Assembly (NCBI GenBank): GCA_026225945.1
Contig: JAMJFZ010001649.1
Span: 1-64,000, forward strand
Direction of reading: 5' to 3'
Source: Cricetomys ansorgei
Taxonomy: Eukaryota; Chordata; Mammalia; Rodentia; Nesomyidae
DNA: 64,000 nt
The notes beneath the pieces were generated by a model. It saw nothing but the letters and a program-made list of their open reading frames with translations, searched no databases and had not been told where the DNA came from. Position numbers and translations under genes: made by a program. Shown here one piece after another: positions 26,977 to 38,915 of the stretch. Numbering within the stretch: position 1 is the first letter of the stretch; every line of letters starts with the position of its first letter.

Positions 26977-29900
26977 GTAAGGCTAGGCGGTCAGCTCTGG
27001 CTCCTCACTGCTGAGGCCCAGGACCGGCGCGTCAAAGCACCTTCCGGGCTCAGCCCAGATTTACCGCCCTGGGTTTGCGGGGTCGAGAGAGCCGGTGTCC
27101 GTTTCTCGTCTTCAGAATCCGTTGAGTGACTTTGGGCAGGTTAATGGCTGGTCTTTCTCAGGACTGGCTTCCCCATCCCACGAATGTGAAGATTTAACTG
27201 GAGTTATAATGCTGTGCCGTTTAAACTTGTGTAAAAAAAGAAAATAGTATCTATGCTTTCAGTCAGTCGCTCGTGTGTTTTGAGGTGCTGATTTGACAAG
27301 TGTGTGAAGCAAACAGACCAACGATAGTCTTTAACCTAGCTTCGCTCTTTGCGGAGGTTCCGGGGACTCTAGTCTTCCTTATAAACACTTTCTGTGAAAA
27401 AGTGGATTCAGGAGGTGTGCGTAGCTTAGGTAAAACGCTTACCCATCATCAAGAAGCTCTGGGTTCGCTCCGCAACACCGCAAAATTATCTTTTGAGATG
27501 CAGATGACCGAGGACTTGTATCTTTGGGCAGTTTAGGGATGTGCAGTGTAATTCTGTGGTGAAAGAGGGAGCTCTTTCCCAGATTTAGTGTGATATTGAC
27601 TGATTACTAAGACGTTAACTTGCACGGTTTTCCCATGAGGTAAATATTAAGTACATTATTTTTCATCATTTTTATAGATGAGGCAGCAAGCAAGGCAGTT
27701 TATTATCTTGTCTAAGGGCACACAAGTAGTAAGACAGTGCAGCCGGGAATCAAGCTCAAACGTCATGGCTTTAGAGCCAGAGCTCTAACCACAATATTTT
27801 ATAAAAACGACTAGCTTTGCTTCCATTTCCTACACATTTGGCTTCTGTCTGCTTTAAGGACAAGCCATTGGGGCTTTATGGATTTGGAATCATTTGGAAA
27901 CTTGTTTATCCCTTAAATTTTTTCTAGTCTTAACAATTTTCAGAAAGTTCAGCTGGGTACCACAAACCACCACAGCAGATAAGTTTTAAAAGTAAGGAAC
28001 TTAGAAGCTGGATGATAGTGGTTCAGGTATTTAATCCCAGCACTCAAGAGGCAGAGGCAGGTGGATCTCTGCGAGTTCGAGGCCAGCCTGGTCTTCAGAG
28101 TGAGTTCAGGACAGCCCGGGTTACAACAGAGAAACCTTGTCTGGAAAAACAAAACAAAGCAAAATTCAGGAAGTTGGAATCGAGACTGTGGTGGTTCATG
28201 CCTTTAATCCCAGCACTCAGGTGGCAAAGACAGGAGGATCTGTGCATTCAAAGCCATTCTGGTGTTATTTATATTGAGCTCCAGGACAGCCAGGACTGTC
28301 TCAAAAAAAAAATTAATTGGAGATTAAATCCTTTTATTCAATATGACTTTGGTTTTTCTCATTGGTGGAAACAGTCTATAATTAGACCTGAATTTTGGAT
28401 TTGTTTGACATGGTATTTTTGACACAATGACTAATGTTGTAGCCTTGCTAATTGGGAAATGACACATGATTTTTATTTCTAGAAAGCTAATTTCAAGGTT
28501 TTTTCCCAATTATTTTTGTTTTTACTTTAAGCATATATTTGTGTTTTGCTTGCATGTATATCTATGCACCACTTGCATGCCTCGTGCCCTCTGAGGCCAT
28601 TGGATCCCCTGAACTGGAGTTACAAATATTTGTGAGCCACCCTGTAGTTACTGGGAAGAACCTGGGTGCTCTTCTAAAGCACCATATAGCTTGCTTTGGA
28701 AGAGCTCCTAGTGCTCTTAACTGCTGTCCCATCTTTTGTGTGCATGTATAGGTAGGAGTTTGTGTGTATGCATCAGTCTATAGATCCTTCCACATGGACT
28801 CCTGGGATCAGACTCAGGTTGTCAAGCTTGGCAGCATGCAATTTTACCTGATGGTTTTAGGGCTTTTTTATTTTTATGCTTGACCTTGACCCCAAGGCCT
28901 CAAATAGTCTAAGTATGTGCTTTACCACTGTAATCTGATGTCCGGTTTTTTTGTTTGTGTGTGTGTTTAAAGTTTTTATTATGCGTATGACTTTTTCCTG
29001 AGTGTATCTGTGCACCACATGTGAGCCTATACTCAGGCAGGCCACAAGAGGGTGTTGGATCCCTTGGGACTGGAATTGGAAATGGTTGTGAGCTGATCTG
29101 TGGGTGTTGGGAATTGCAACTGGTTGTTTTGGAAGAGCAGCAAGTTCTCTTAGCCACAAGCCATTGCTCCAGCCCTCTAATAAATTCTGCAAAGGATTTT
29201 AAGAAAGTTACTTGATGAACAAACTAGAATTTATATTCTAAGTAACATCTTCATATTTAGGAGAAACCTTGCCAATCTTGAGAGTAAAGGGCTGAACCTC
29301 CTCCACTTCTAGGGTACTGTCTTGTGTTGGGATTTGGGAAGCAAATGATCACTGAACTTGCCTTTTTATTTCCCTGTGTGTCTTTACTTTCTCTTCTTCC
29401 AAATGTGGATGCCTACGTATATAGGCAGGCAAATCACTGTGCCACACATCAGATTTAGGACCTATGCTGATGCTCCTATAGATAATTTGTACAATTAGGG
29501 AAAGAAAGGAAACTAATTTGAAGTTATACACTGGAATCAGAAATAGATAACGTAGGGCCTGGTGTTTCTAAACTCTTGGGAGAAATTGTGTAGACTTTTG
29601 TTATAATTATATTGATCTGCAAGCCACAAGGCATGATGGTAACTTTAGTTAAGTTGGCTAAAAAAGGATTTAGGTTTGGCCATTTTCATATTCCAAATTC
29701 AAGTTAAGAGTCTAGAAAGGGCAGGGTGGTGGTGGTGGCATACTCTTAATCCCAGCATTCAGGAGGCAGAGGCAGGTGACTCTCTGTGAGTTCAAGGCCA
29801 GCCTAGTCCAGGACAGCCAGAGTTAAAATAGAGAAACCAAAAAAGGAGTCTAGAAATTGGCTGGAGAGATGGTACAGTGGTTAAGATCCAGTACTGTTCT

Positions 29901-32900
29901 TGCAGAGGATCTGAGTTCAGTTCCCAGTACTTACATCAGGTGGCTCTCAATTCCCTGTAACTTTGCTTTCAAAGGATCTGGTGTCTCTTGCTTCCACAGG
30001 CACCTGTATTCATATATACACACGCACACACACACACACACAGGTTTTTTTAAAAAAAAGTTAAAATCTTTAAAAACAAAACTTGGTTTTCCTCTAACCT
30101 TGGTTTGGGATATATAGACAAAGTGTAGCTATTTCTAGCAACATTTACCAGATACTTTTAGTTGTTATTGTTCTGAGATGCGGTCATATATAATACATAG
30201 TATATGTAGTCCATGTTGGACTCAAACTTGAGTTCCCCAATCCCTGCCTTTTAAGTTCTGGGATTACAGGAGAGTACTCCTACACCTGGTTAGACCAAGG
30301 CGGGGTGTTTTTGTTTTGTAGGTTGGTGGCATGTGTGCGTGTGTGTGTGTTTTGTTTTCTCTTTCAGTTGTGGGAATTGGACCGAGGGCCCTGTGCAGCG
30401 TTAGCAAAGCATTCCTATCACTGAGCTGTTACATCCTTAGACTATCAAAAGACTTTTAAGTCCTATAGGTCTCATTTGATTTTCTGATGGCTTGACTCTA
30501 TTATAAGGAAATATTTAATAATCACTGCTTACTGTTTCTAAATTGGGATTACTTCCTTAAGAGCTGACTAATCACGCCCTAAAAGCTATAAGTATTTCAT
30601 AAACTGTAGATAGTCCTGCTCACTTAGATCTTACTGATGAAAGTGAGGTGAAGTCGGTCTTGAAATATTCCTGGGGTTTGTTTTAATAAGATATGGTAAG
30701 GTACAACCTTTGAAAGAATTTATGGACTAGGCAGAATGGCATATATGTGTGATCCTAGCACTTGGGGACTGAAGCAGGGCCGTGAAGAGGTCAAGGGTAG
30801 GTAGGGCTATAAGTAGGACACTACTTTAAAAATAAAAGGCCACTGAGATGGTAAAAGTGCTTGCCTCCACACCTCACAACCTGAGTTCAGCCGCCAGGAC
30901 CCACACGATGGAAGGAGAAAACTGATTTCCACAAGTTGTCTTCTGACTTCCACGTTTGCTGTGCGGATATGCGGCCATACACAATAAGGTGTAATTAAAA
31001 ATTAAATTTAAGAAAGAGCAGGAGGGAGAGAGGGGAAAGAAGGGCAGAAAAAAAATATTGCTTATAGTTTTTGAAAGGGGCGTGCCACATAATGCAGGCT
31101 GTGTGAGGAAGTGGGCAAAAGGACCAGAGGAGCTGGGCATGGTGGTAGCACGTGACCATGATCCAAGCACTCAGGAGGCTGAAGCTGGAGGGTTGCTGCA
31201 AGTGGGGGCTACAGAGTAAGACCCTGTCTCTCAAAAAAACAAAAACATGTTAGGGCTAGAGAAATGGCTTGGTGCCTAGGAGCACTTGCCGCCCAAACAG
31301 GAGGACTAGTTTGGGTCATAGCACCGCCATAAAAGTGGGTATACTCCTGCACACACTGTGATGCCAACAGAGGGCGTTAGAGACAAGATCGCTAGGGCTT
31401 GCTGGAGGCCTCCCTAGCGTGGTTCAGGTGGCCTCCGTGTACGGTGATGCATACAAACAAGTGTTTTTATAAAAGCCGGGAAGGGACTGGGTATGGTGGC
31501 TTGGGCTAGAGTGAGATCTTATCAAAAACAAACAAGGAATCACGGGGAAAACAAAGTTCAGAGCAGAGCCTTGGTTTTTATGGGAAGGAATGTTGAAGGC
31601 TAGGTAAGCAAGCCTGATCAAATTAAGGGTTGGATAGTTTGAATAATTTCAGAGAGCTCTGAACTATGGTCCCGATCCCATGTTGACCTTTGGCTCTGGA
31701 GTAGGGGCAATTCAAAGTTGGTGTGTGAGACTTGCCTAAGGAAGTGTCTTGCTATTTGGGTATGTTCCTAGGCAAACTGCATTTTATCTCTAAAAATTAG
31801 CTAGTTCTGGGAAGGCAGGACTTAGCACTGAGATTAGCAAGGACCCTAGGATGACAAAACATCATTATAAAATAATATGATTAATACAGTCTTTTCTCCA
31901 TAATTATGGTATCTGTAGGATTAGGGAAATGTATAAAATTGCTGCTGACATTAATTTTCTTTTCATTTTGTAGGAAGAAGAGGAGGAAGAATTAGTGGTA
32001 AGAGCTGCCTCTGGTTTGGAACTACCTTACTGAAAGTAGGAAATTGGAACTTTGTGAAACTCTAGGGGCATTTTAAGGAATTTGTGGCACCTTGGGTGAA
32101 ATGATGGAATAAGCCTTTAATACCTCCTGTGCAGTTGAGTGTTTGGGAGTGTGAGCCTTGAAAGCTAAGTCTTTTCTAGGTTTGGGGCTTCCTTGGTCAT
32201 ACCAGGAGTCAGACTGCATCTTGAAGGCCTGGTACTCTTCTGCTTGCTATTTATGGTTTAAGAAGGAACTCTGGAAGAAAATCATCTTAGATAGTTCTCC
32301 ATGTTTGCACTTTCTGACTTTGCAAGTAATGGGTTGGCCTGATTCTTACACAAGGGAAATTGAACCCTAAATGCTGTGTTAACAAGTGATGGCTCCAGTA
32401 GATCTACTTCCTGTTTGGCCAGGTTTTCTTTCCTACAGATATGACTGAGGCCTTCAGTGCATACTGGCAACCTTGGAAGGCAGAAATTTGAAACTTCCCT
32501 TCTACTTAGCATCAAAGAATCAAAAAGGAGGATCTATTTTGCCATTTCTGGCTATATATAGTATGGCTTTGCCTGCTGGCTTGTGTGGTGCTGATTTTTT
32601 TGTCCGCTCCCCTCCCTCCCTGGGAGGTAGCTAAGCCACTGGCCTCAGGCTCAGCTCCGAGGAGGAGAGCTCAGGCAGGTCCTTGGGCCCAAGCAGGTTT
32701 TAGGTCAGAGGCTGAAAGCCTGAGAGCCAAACAAGAAATGAATTCTGAGTTGGTGGTCTTCAGTGAATACAGCTCTGTTTATTGAAGCAGGGGAGCCACA
32801 TACATAGGGTAGAGAGTGAAGGGCCATTGGTTAAGGCAGTGGTACTGGGGCAGCACCATTTGCAAGTAGGAGGCTCACAACTAGACCTAGATGGTCATAT

Positions 32901-35292
32901 TGTTGGCTGGGGCCAAAGTCCTGGAGGAGCTTCTTCTGCATGGGCAGAGGAACACACCTTATAAGGAGAGGAGCCCAACCCAAGGCCTTCCAGCCACAGC
33001 TGTCAGATAAGCATCAACCAGGCCACATTCCTTGAAGAGGCAGGGTCTTATCAGTGGCCTGCTGTGAAGCACAGCATTGGAGCTAGCTGGGATTTGTAAG
33101 AGTAAGAAAGGGGGGCAGCCAAATGCCTTCTGCCCTCAGGGTGAGAATTTTGGGGTTCAAAAAATGCTTCAACCCCCTCGTAGCTCTAGGACAGCCTCAC
33201 AGTATGGTAACTTAGAGGTAGCACCTGGATTTGGTGATTATACTGATGAAAGCATATGTATGTGGTGGATGTCTCCTAAAGTTTCCATTTTGTTTTTGTT
33301 TTTTTTTTTTTTTTTTTTTTGGTCAGGACCCCCTAACGACAGTGAGAGAGCAATGTGAGCAGTTGGAGAAGTGTGTAAAGGCCCGGGAGCGGCTAGAGCT
33401 ATGTGATAGTCGTGTTTCTTCCCGATCACAGACAGAAGAGGATTGTACAGAAGAGCTCTTTGACTTCCTACATGCGCGGGACCACTGTGTAAGTCAATCT
33501 GAAGACAGGAAGGGCAAAGCTAAACAGTGGCCAGGCAGTGCTCCAAGTAGACCCTTAAGTAACCATTTACTGCAGGCCCTGTGTGCCAGGGTTCTGACAA
33601 GCATTTTACATAGGATAGTGGTCCCTAATCCTTACCACACGTGTTGGAGATGGGCATTACTGTCTTTATTGTACAAATTGGAGCAGACTCTGACAGGAAA
33701 AAAAATGACATCCTAACATGTACTGTTAAATGGTAGGGAAGCTAGATTTTATACTTTTTTTTTTTCTTTTAGTACTTGAGATAAAGCACAAGGCCTTATG
33801 CATGCTATGCAAATGCTTCATCCCTAATGAGCCACACCCTCAGCCCTGGATTCTGTATCTTGTTAAAAAAAAAAACTTAAAAAAAATTATGGTATTTTAA
33901 AATTGATTTTATGTGTGTGGGTGTTTTGCTTGCATGTATACATATGTACCTGGTGTTCAAGGTCGTCAGGTGAGGGCATCAGATCCCCTGTAACTGGATT
34001 TAGGAACGGTTCTGAATCATGTGGGTGCTAGAAATTGAGCCCAGGTCTTCTGCAAGAGCAGTTAAGTGTTCTTAACCACTGAGCCATCCTCTTTCCAGGC
34101 CCAGATTTACACTTTGAATGGTCTGTTCTTTGCGTGTCCCTTCAGTGTCTTGTGCCTCGTTGTTGTAGCGTTTTTTTCTTTCAAGTTTGTGCTTCACTCA
34201 TATGACAGGACTTCGTGCTTACTGTGCACGTGCAGAGTTTGATAAGATTGATTCTGTTAAAACTGATTGGGTGAGCCTGGTGTGCTGGCTCATACCTATA
34301 ACCAATCCTAGCACTTTGGAATGCTGAGGCATGAGGATTGCCATAAGTTTGAGGCCTGCCAGGGCTACATACTGAGTTTTAGTCCAGGCTAGCCTATAGA
34401 ATGAGATGTTACCTCAAAACAAAACAAAAAACAGGGACAACTGGTTGGGTAGCTAGCTTACTGAGAATATATGGTGGATGTAGGTAGTAGAGCACTTGCC
34501 TGGTGAGGGCTGGCTTTGGCCGCCAGCTGGGGGATGGGGGTAGGGAGTGTGTTACATGTTAGAGAAGTGTGTGGGAAAGTGAAAATTTCACACTCTGCTG
34601 ATAGAAATACAAAATGGCACAGCCAATGTGTAAAATAGCACAATAGCGTGGCAGTTCCTCAGAAGGGGAAGCATAGAAGCCAGCTGTGGTAGCTCACATC
34701 TGTAGTCCTAGCTACTCATGAGGCTGAGGCAGAAGGGTCCCTGGAGCCTAGGTGTTTGAAGCCAGCCTGGTCCCACACAGGGAGAGCCTTTCTCTTTAGG
34801 GTAAAGAGTTAAGCATGGATCTAGCATATGGCCACATTTAACACAGAGCAGCAATTCCATTCCTACCTACATATCTAAGAAACAGAAAAAGTTTCAGATT
34901 TCTGTTAGGGTGGTGGCACATTCCTGCCAAGGGAATTCCAAAAACTATTATGCTTATTGCGTGGAAACTTGTAGATTACATACAACCTTTTTTCCCCCTA
35001 GAGACAGGGTTTCTCTGTGTAGCCCTGGCTGTCCTAGAATTTGTTCTGTAGACCAGGCTGGCCTCTGTCGCCAAAGTGTTAGAAGTGGAAAGTGAAAAGA
35101 TTGAGATTCGTAGGCAGGACAGAGTCAGGTAACGAAGGGGAGTTACTAGGGCCGGAGTCTGGACGAGGTGCTCAAGGATGAGAGTGGCGGGAAAAGAGCG
35201 GTGCCGCCGTGAACCCGTGCCGTGCCGTTGAAGCCGACGTTATTTTGTTTCTTCTCTAGGTGGCCCACAAACTCTTCAACCGCTTGAAGTGA
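26923..35292 (+). CDS. UQCRH: UQCRH, complex III hinge protein, complete
   Basis: UQCRH is the small acidic hinge subunit of mitochondrial cytochrome bc1 complex (complex III). It sits on the intermembrane-space side and aids the cytochrome c1-cytochrome c contact. Coding exons 26923-26976, 31974-31997, 33327-33488 and 35260-35292 give 90 residues (human 91). The start [18 protein letters not shown] is followed by an acidic run of glutamates from a 24 bp exon. Then comes the CHCH-like helical hairpin with four paired cysteines, at [17 protein letters not shown] and RDHC, and the end reads AHKLFNRLK. All introns are phase 0. The gene is divergent from LRRC41 and ends with AATAAA at 35456. Confidence 0.97.
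27636..27796 (-). mobile_element. MIR SINE
   Basis: Recognisable MIR core in reverse: TTTTTATAGATGAGGCAGC, CTAAGGGCACACAAGTAGTA, AGCCAGAGCTCTAACCAC. Confidence 0.85.
28006..28165 (+). mobile_element. B1 SINE
   Basis: TTTAATCCCAGCACTCAAGA, GAGTTCGAGGCCAGCCTGG and a long A-rich tail; a second, degraded B1 follows at 28170-28315. Confidence 0.92.
28957..29178 (-). mobile_element. B2-type SINE
   Basis: Reverse B2: GGCCACAAGAGGGTGTTGGA, GAGCTGATCTGTGGGTGTTG, GCCATTGCTCCAGCCC. Confidence 0.85.
29719..29845 (+). mobile_element. B1 SINE with perfect target duplication
   Basis: GAGTCTAGAAA flanks it at 29708-29718 and 29846-29856, an exact 11 bp match. Confidence 0.94.
29857..30062 (+). mobile_element. 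B2 SINE with CA-repeat tail
   Basis: GGCTGGAGAGATGGTACAGT start; the tail holds (CA)n at 30016-30042 then an A run. It abuts the preceding B1 target duplication. Confidence 0.9.
31974..31997 (+). CDS. UQCRH: UQCRH exon 2, a 24-bp microexon
   Basis: Encodes EEEEEELV only. Bounded by TTTGTAG and GTAAGA; a symmetric phase 0/0 exon, so skipping would keep the frame and remove only the acidic run. Confidence 0.93.
31998..33326 (+). other. UQCRH intron 2: unique sequence and a probable LTR
   Basis: Non-repeat sequence to about 32.57 kb, then a minus-strand LTR-like block to about 33.07 kb, then 250 bp of unassigned DNA and the T-rich acceptor. Confidence 0.65.
32583..33074 (-). mobile_element. 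Probable solo LTR (minus)
   Basis: On the minus strand a TTATAAGG box (near 32960) precedes AATAAACAG (near 32780), the U3-R-U5 order of a retroviral LTR; the edges read TG...CA. No internal retroviral sequence is attached. Family not assigned and boundaries approximate. Confidence 0.5.
33327..33488 (+). CDS. UQCRH: UQCRH exon 3, cysteine-paired core
   Basis: Encodes [20 protein letters not shown] through [10 protein letters not shown]. The acceptor is preceded by an almost pure run of T (about 22) and GGTCAG. Confidence 0.97.
33489..35259 (+). other. UQCRH intron 3: repeats, then 150 bp of unique GC-rich DNA
   Basis: MIR- 33555-33745; ID- 33757-33846; B2- 33895-34098; B1-like+ 34275-34430; B1-like+ 34678-34800; B1- 34990-35068. 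The last stretch 35090-35250 is unique and contains several CpGs. Confidence 0.7.
33555..33745 (-). mobile_element. MIR SINE (long copy)
   Basis: Reverse MIR with CCTGTGTGCCAGGGTTCTGA, CATTTTACATAGGATAG and GATGGGCATTACTGTCTTTA in consensus order. Confidence 0.75.
35260..35292 (+). CDS. UQCRH: UQCRH exon 4, C-terminus and stop
   Basis: Encodes [10 protein letters not shown] and TGA; acceptor CTCTAG. Confidence 0.96.
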   Translation: MAHKLFNRLK

Positions 35293-35455
35293 GCGTGCAG
35301 ATCATTCACCTCAGCCTTGTCGCCTGGGCAGTGGGAGCAGTCTCATGTGGCTTTGAACATGCCAGTTGTTTCTAATGTGTTTATTGAGTTCTTGAGAACC
35401 TCGTGGATTTTGGCGAGTAGCTTCTCTTCTGTGTAATTAGCAGTGATTCCATCTT

Positions 35456-35461
35456 AATAAA
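35456..35461 (+). terminator. UQCRH polyadenylation signal
   Basis: AATAAA 164 bp after the UQCRH stop, at the end of a short non-repeat 3' UTR. Confidence 0.85.
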
Positions 35462-36861
35462 CTGATCTGCAGACTTGGTATGTGTCCTTCTTCTGGCACC
35501 CCCTTTTTTTTTTCAATTTTTTTTCTGTCCCCCACCCCCCACCACCACCAGTAAAATTGAACCCACAGTCTTGTTTATGCCAGGCAAGTTTCATGTTGCT
35601 AAATTGCACTTGCTGGGCCTCAATTTTTCAACCCTCGTGCCTCAGCCTCAGGCAACATGAACATAGTTCCTTTGAGATTTCTATCCCTCAATTTTTCTTT
35701 TTTTTTTTTTTTTTTTGGTGCTAGGAATTTAACCCAGGGTGTCTCCCGCATGCTGGGCAAGAACTCTACCACCATTCTGTTTTTTCAGTCTCTAGAATGT
35801 TAATTTGAAATTTTTGTCAGGGTGTGGTTATGCATGGAGCAAGAGGAGTTCAAAGCCAGCATAGGCCACATGATGGGATCCGCTCCCCCAGATATATATA
35901 CGTATAAAGATAGAATGTAACCAACTCCTGTTACCTAGCAAGTAAATGTCCCTGGTAGCTGAATGTGTATATGTATAAAATTATCACCTAAGAAAGGAAA
36001 ATTGTTTAATACCTAGTTTCTCATCTCAGAAGTGTCTTGTCTTTTTTGTTTTTTTGGTTTTAGTATCTAATAAGCTTTTTATTTTCTTTTTTTTTTTTAA
36101 GATTTAATATTATTTTGTTTGTATGTTTTGAAACAGGGTCCCATTATGTAGTTCTGGCTGGCCTGGATCTTACTTTGTAGACTTGGCTAGCCTCAGTTTC
36201 ACAAGAGATTTGCTTGTCAATGCCTCCTGAGTGCTGGGATCAAAGGCATGCTCCTGGCTTAAAGATTTTTTACTTTTGTTTGTTTTGAGACAGGCTCTCT
36301 GGCTGGCCTTGAATTTACAGAGATGCACCTGCTTCTGCCTCCAAAGTGCTGGGATTACAGGTATGCCCCACTACGTCTGGCTAAAGATTTAAGGAATTAT
36401 TTTTTTTGTGTGTATGACTATTTTGCCTACATGTATGACTGTGTACCTTCTGGTGCCTGAGGAAGTAGTGAGCCTCCGTGTGGGTGCTGGGAATTGAAAC
36501 TGGGTCCTTTGCAAGAATAAGTGCTCTTAACCGCCAGGCCAACTCTCCAGCCCCCAAATTTTTTATTTTTGTGCATGACTGTCTGCATGTAAGTACATCA
36601 TGTGCCTGGTACCCCCAGAAGCTCAAAGCCACTTGACATGGACTTCTAGTCACCACATGCATAATCACATGAGTGTTCACACAAACATACAAACAGAACA
36701 TTTTTAAAAGGAAGCCAGCAGGATAGCTTTGTGGGTAAGGGCACTTGTCTCCCATGAGTCTGATTCCTAGAACCCACATAGTAGAAGAAATCTGCCTCCC
36801 AAAAGTAGCCCTCTGACCTCACACATGTGCTATAACATGCACCCCACCCAACTCCCCCTCC

Positions 36862-37018
36862 CCTTTTTTTTCCTGGTTTTTGAGACAGGGTTTCTCTATT
36901 GTAGCTCTGGCTGTCCTGGAACTCACTCTAGATCAGGCTGGCTTTGAACTCACAGAGATCTGCCTGCCTCTGCCTCCCTAGTGCTGGGATTAAAGGCCTG
37001 CGCCACCACTGCCTGGCT
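36862..37018 (-). mobile_element. B1 SINE
   Basis: Near-consensus reverse B1, GTTTTTGAGACAGGGTTTCT to CGCCACCACTGCCTGGC. Confidence 0.92.
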
Positions 37019-37479
37019 CCCCTCAAATTTTTTAAAGAAGGGAGTGTAATTGTAAATAATGTTGGGGGTCCTTATGTAACTTAAATATTTGGTTTTGTAG
37101 CTTGTGGGTTTTGTAGATGCCTTTCACATGTAAAGGTGTTTTTTAAGAACAAGGGTATGTGGGTTCCTTGGCTGTTTGCAGTTTGGATCTGGGCTCAGAA
37201 CGTATCTAAAATGTCTCTAAAACAGAACAGTTTTTCTCTCTCTCTGGCTACTTGACTCCGCCCCTCTGTTCGCAGCTGCTAAATTTCTAAATTGTAACCT
37301 TTAAACTTCAATTAGCTCATAGGGTTGGGGGGGGAAGAAAAGAATAAGAAGGAATGAGAGATCTTTACAGCCCTTTTCTCTTGGCTGTCTGAATCTCCCT
37401 ATGTCTGTGAAACTGAACTAGCTCTGAATTAACTCCCACTCTGGATTGGCTTCTCCCAGTACAGCAGTTGCTAAGGAAC

Positions 37480-37730
37480 TGTCTTCTCTTAACTGTCCTC
37501 TCATTCTTAACTAATATCTCTTAACTATAATATATATCTAATTTATCTCAACTAATCTCTTAACTGTCTTTTCTTAATTCTCTTATTTTCAATTTCTCTG
37601 AACCAACTGTGCCCTTTTCTCTCAACCGTCCTCTTAGTCTCTCTAAACCAACTGTTTCAGTCTCTCCTGAACCAACTCTTCCTCTCAGTTTCTCCTCAAC
37701 CGTTTCCAACTGTCTCCACCCCCTGTTTAT
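37480..37730 (+). repeat. Degenerate pyrimidine-rich repeat with AACTGT/AACCAACTG units
   Basis: At least eight spaced copies of TTAACTGTC or AACCAACTG-like words lie in TCTC-rich spacers. The + strand is almost free of G across this block. It may be part of an LTR or satellite-like expansion. Confidence 0.6.
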
Positions 37731-38149
37731 ACCCTTCCATTCCCAGAAGTCCAAGGGGCATACAACCACATGGGGAAGGACCGTGGGGGGAGTGGGGGAG
37801 GGTGCTTTTCCCTGGCAAGCTTCTCTCTACAAGGGAGGGAGAACTGAAATTGGGCATGGTGGCGTATTCCTGTAATCCCAGCCTCCAACTAATGATTCTC
37901 CTGTTTTGACTCCTTAACTTGGATTATTTTAGCTCTTTGGGAGACTAAGGGATGAGATCATTTGAACCAAGGGGTTTAATAACAACGGAGCAACATTGCT
38001 GGGAGCCCCAATACCCTGGTAACATGGATGAAGTCTGCATGACAAGGTTCCAGACTCCCTGACCGGGAAATTTCGGCTCACCAGCCATTTTTGTGCCTTT
38101 CTCACTTTGCTGTAATGGTGGCAAAAAGCCTTTCATCGATAATAATAAT

Positions 38150-38915
38150 GTTTAAATGACCTAGTAATATCTGAGCTGGCTGCTGTTAACTGGGAAGGGG
38201 ACGTACCCATTTTTTACTCAAAAGTAATTGTCATTGTAAAATACCTTGCAAGCTTCTAAGTCCTGGCATGAGGAGCTACTTCTTCATACTGATAGTACAT
38301 TGTAAGGCTATTCCTGGGCTGGGCGTTGGCCCTCCCAGGAAGAGACAAGCCTTTAACAGATAGAAGCAAAAAGGCAGATAGAGGAAAAATAAATACGCAC
38401 CAAAGACCTAAAACCATAAAATAAACCTTTGGTGCCTACGTGGCACTCTGCTGTTTGAGGCAGATGGAGATATTATTCAGCTAACAGTAACATTCAACCA
38501 ATTATGGATTATTGAGTCAAATGTTCTTTCATAGTAAATAGGATAACCTTGAAGTTTGTAAGTCGCAGGAGGAAGGGCTCCTCCCTGGGTGTGATCGACT
38601 TCTACTAGTAACTGCATCTGCATATCAAACCGGTCTATATACCAGAAGAAGCTGCATTTGGCTTTTTAAACTTCTTGCCAGAGCAGTTCTCGCTCTCTCT
38701 GGCATGGACCCCTTCCCTTGGTAATATATATTGTCAGTCTCTCCCTCTTTGTGGTATGGGTTTTTTCACTGGCAAGGCACATTGTCATTCTCTCTCTTGC
38801 CCCTCTTTTTTCTTAAAATATATACTGTTATTCCCCTATTAAAAACTCTCCTGCGTTTTACTTCTAAAGTGTTCTATGTGTCATTTTAAAGCACGACCGT
38901 GCATGCCATTCCTTT
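38150..38915 (+). mobile_element. Probable solo LTR (plus)
   Basis: A TCTATATA box at 38634-38641 is followed by a pyrimidine-rich R-like segment and ATTAAA at 38838-38843, as in a retroviral LTR. Ends are not resolved and no gag/pol-like frame is attached. Confidence 0.5.

Larger units (their letters stand above)
26977..31973 (+). other. UQCRH intron 1: repeats, no gene
   Basis: ID-like+ 27410-27490; MIR- 27636-27796; B1+ 28006-28165 and 28170-28315; B2- 28525-28735 and 28957-29178; B1+ 29719-29845; B2+ 29857-30062 with (CA)n at 30016-30042; B1/B4- 30150-30300; ID- 30358-30440; B1-like+ 30730-30835; B2+ 30840-31010; B4+ 31136-31250; B2+ 31250-31480. The first 400 bp are unique and GC-rich. 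Confidence 0.75.

Noticed and set aside
27410..27490. tRNA-like A/B box block
   Set aside because: It is a degraded ID-type SINE; no cloverleaf with paired acceptor stem can be drawn.
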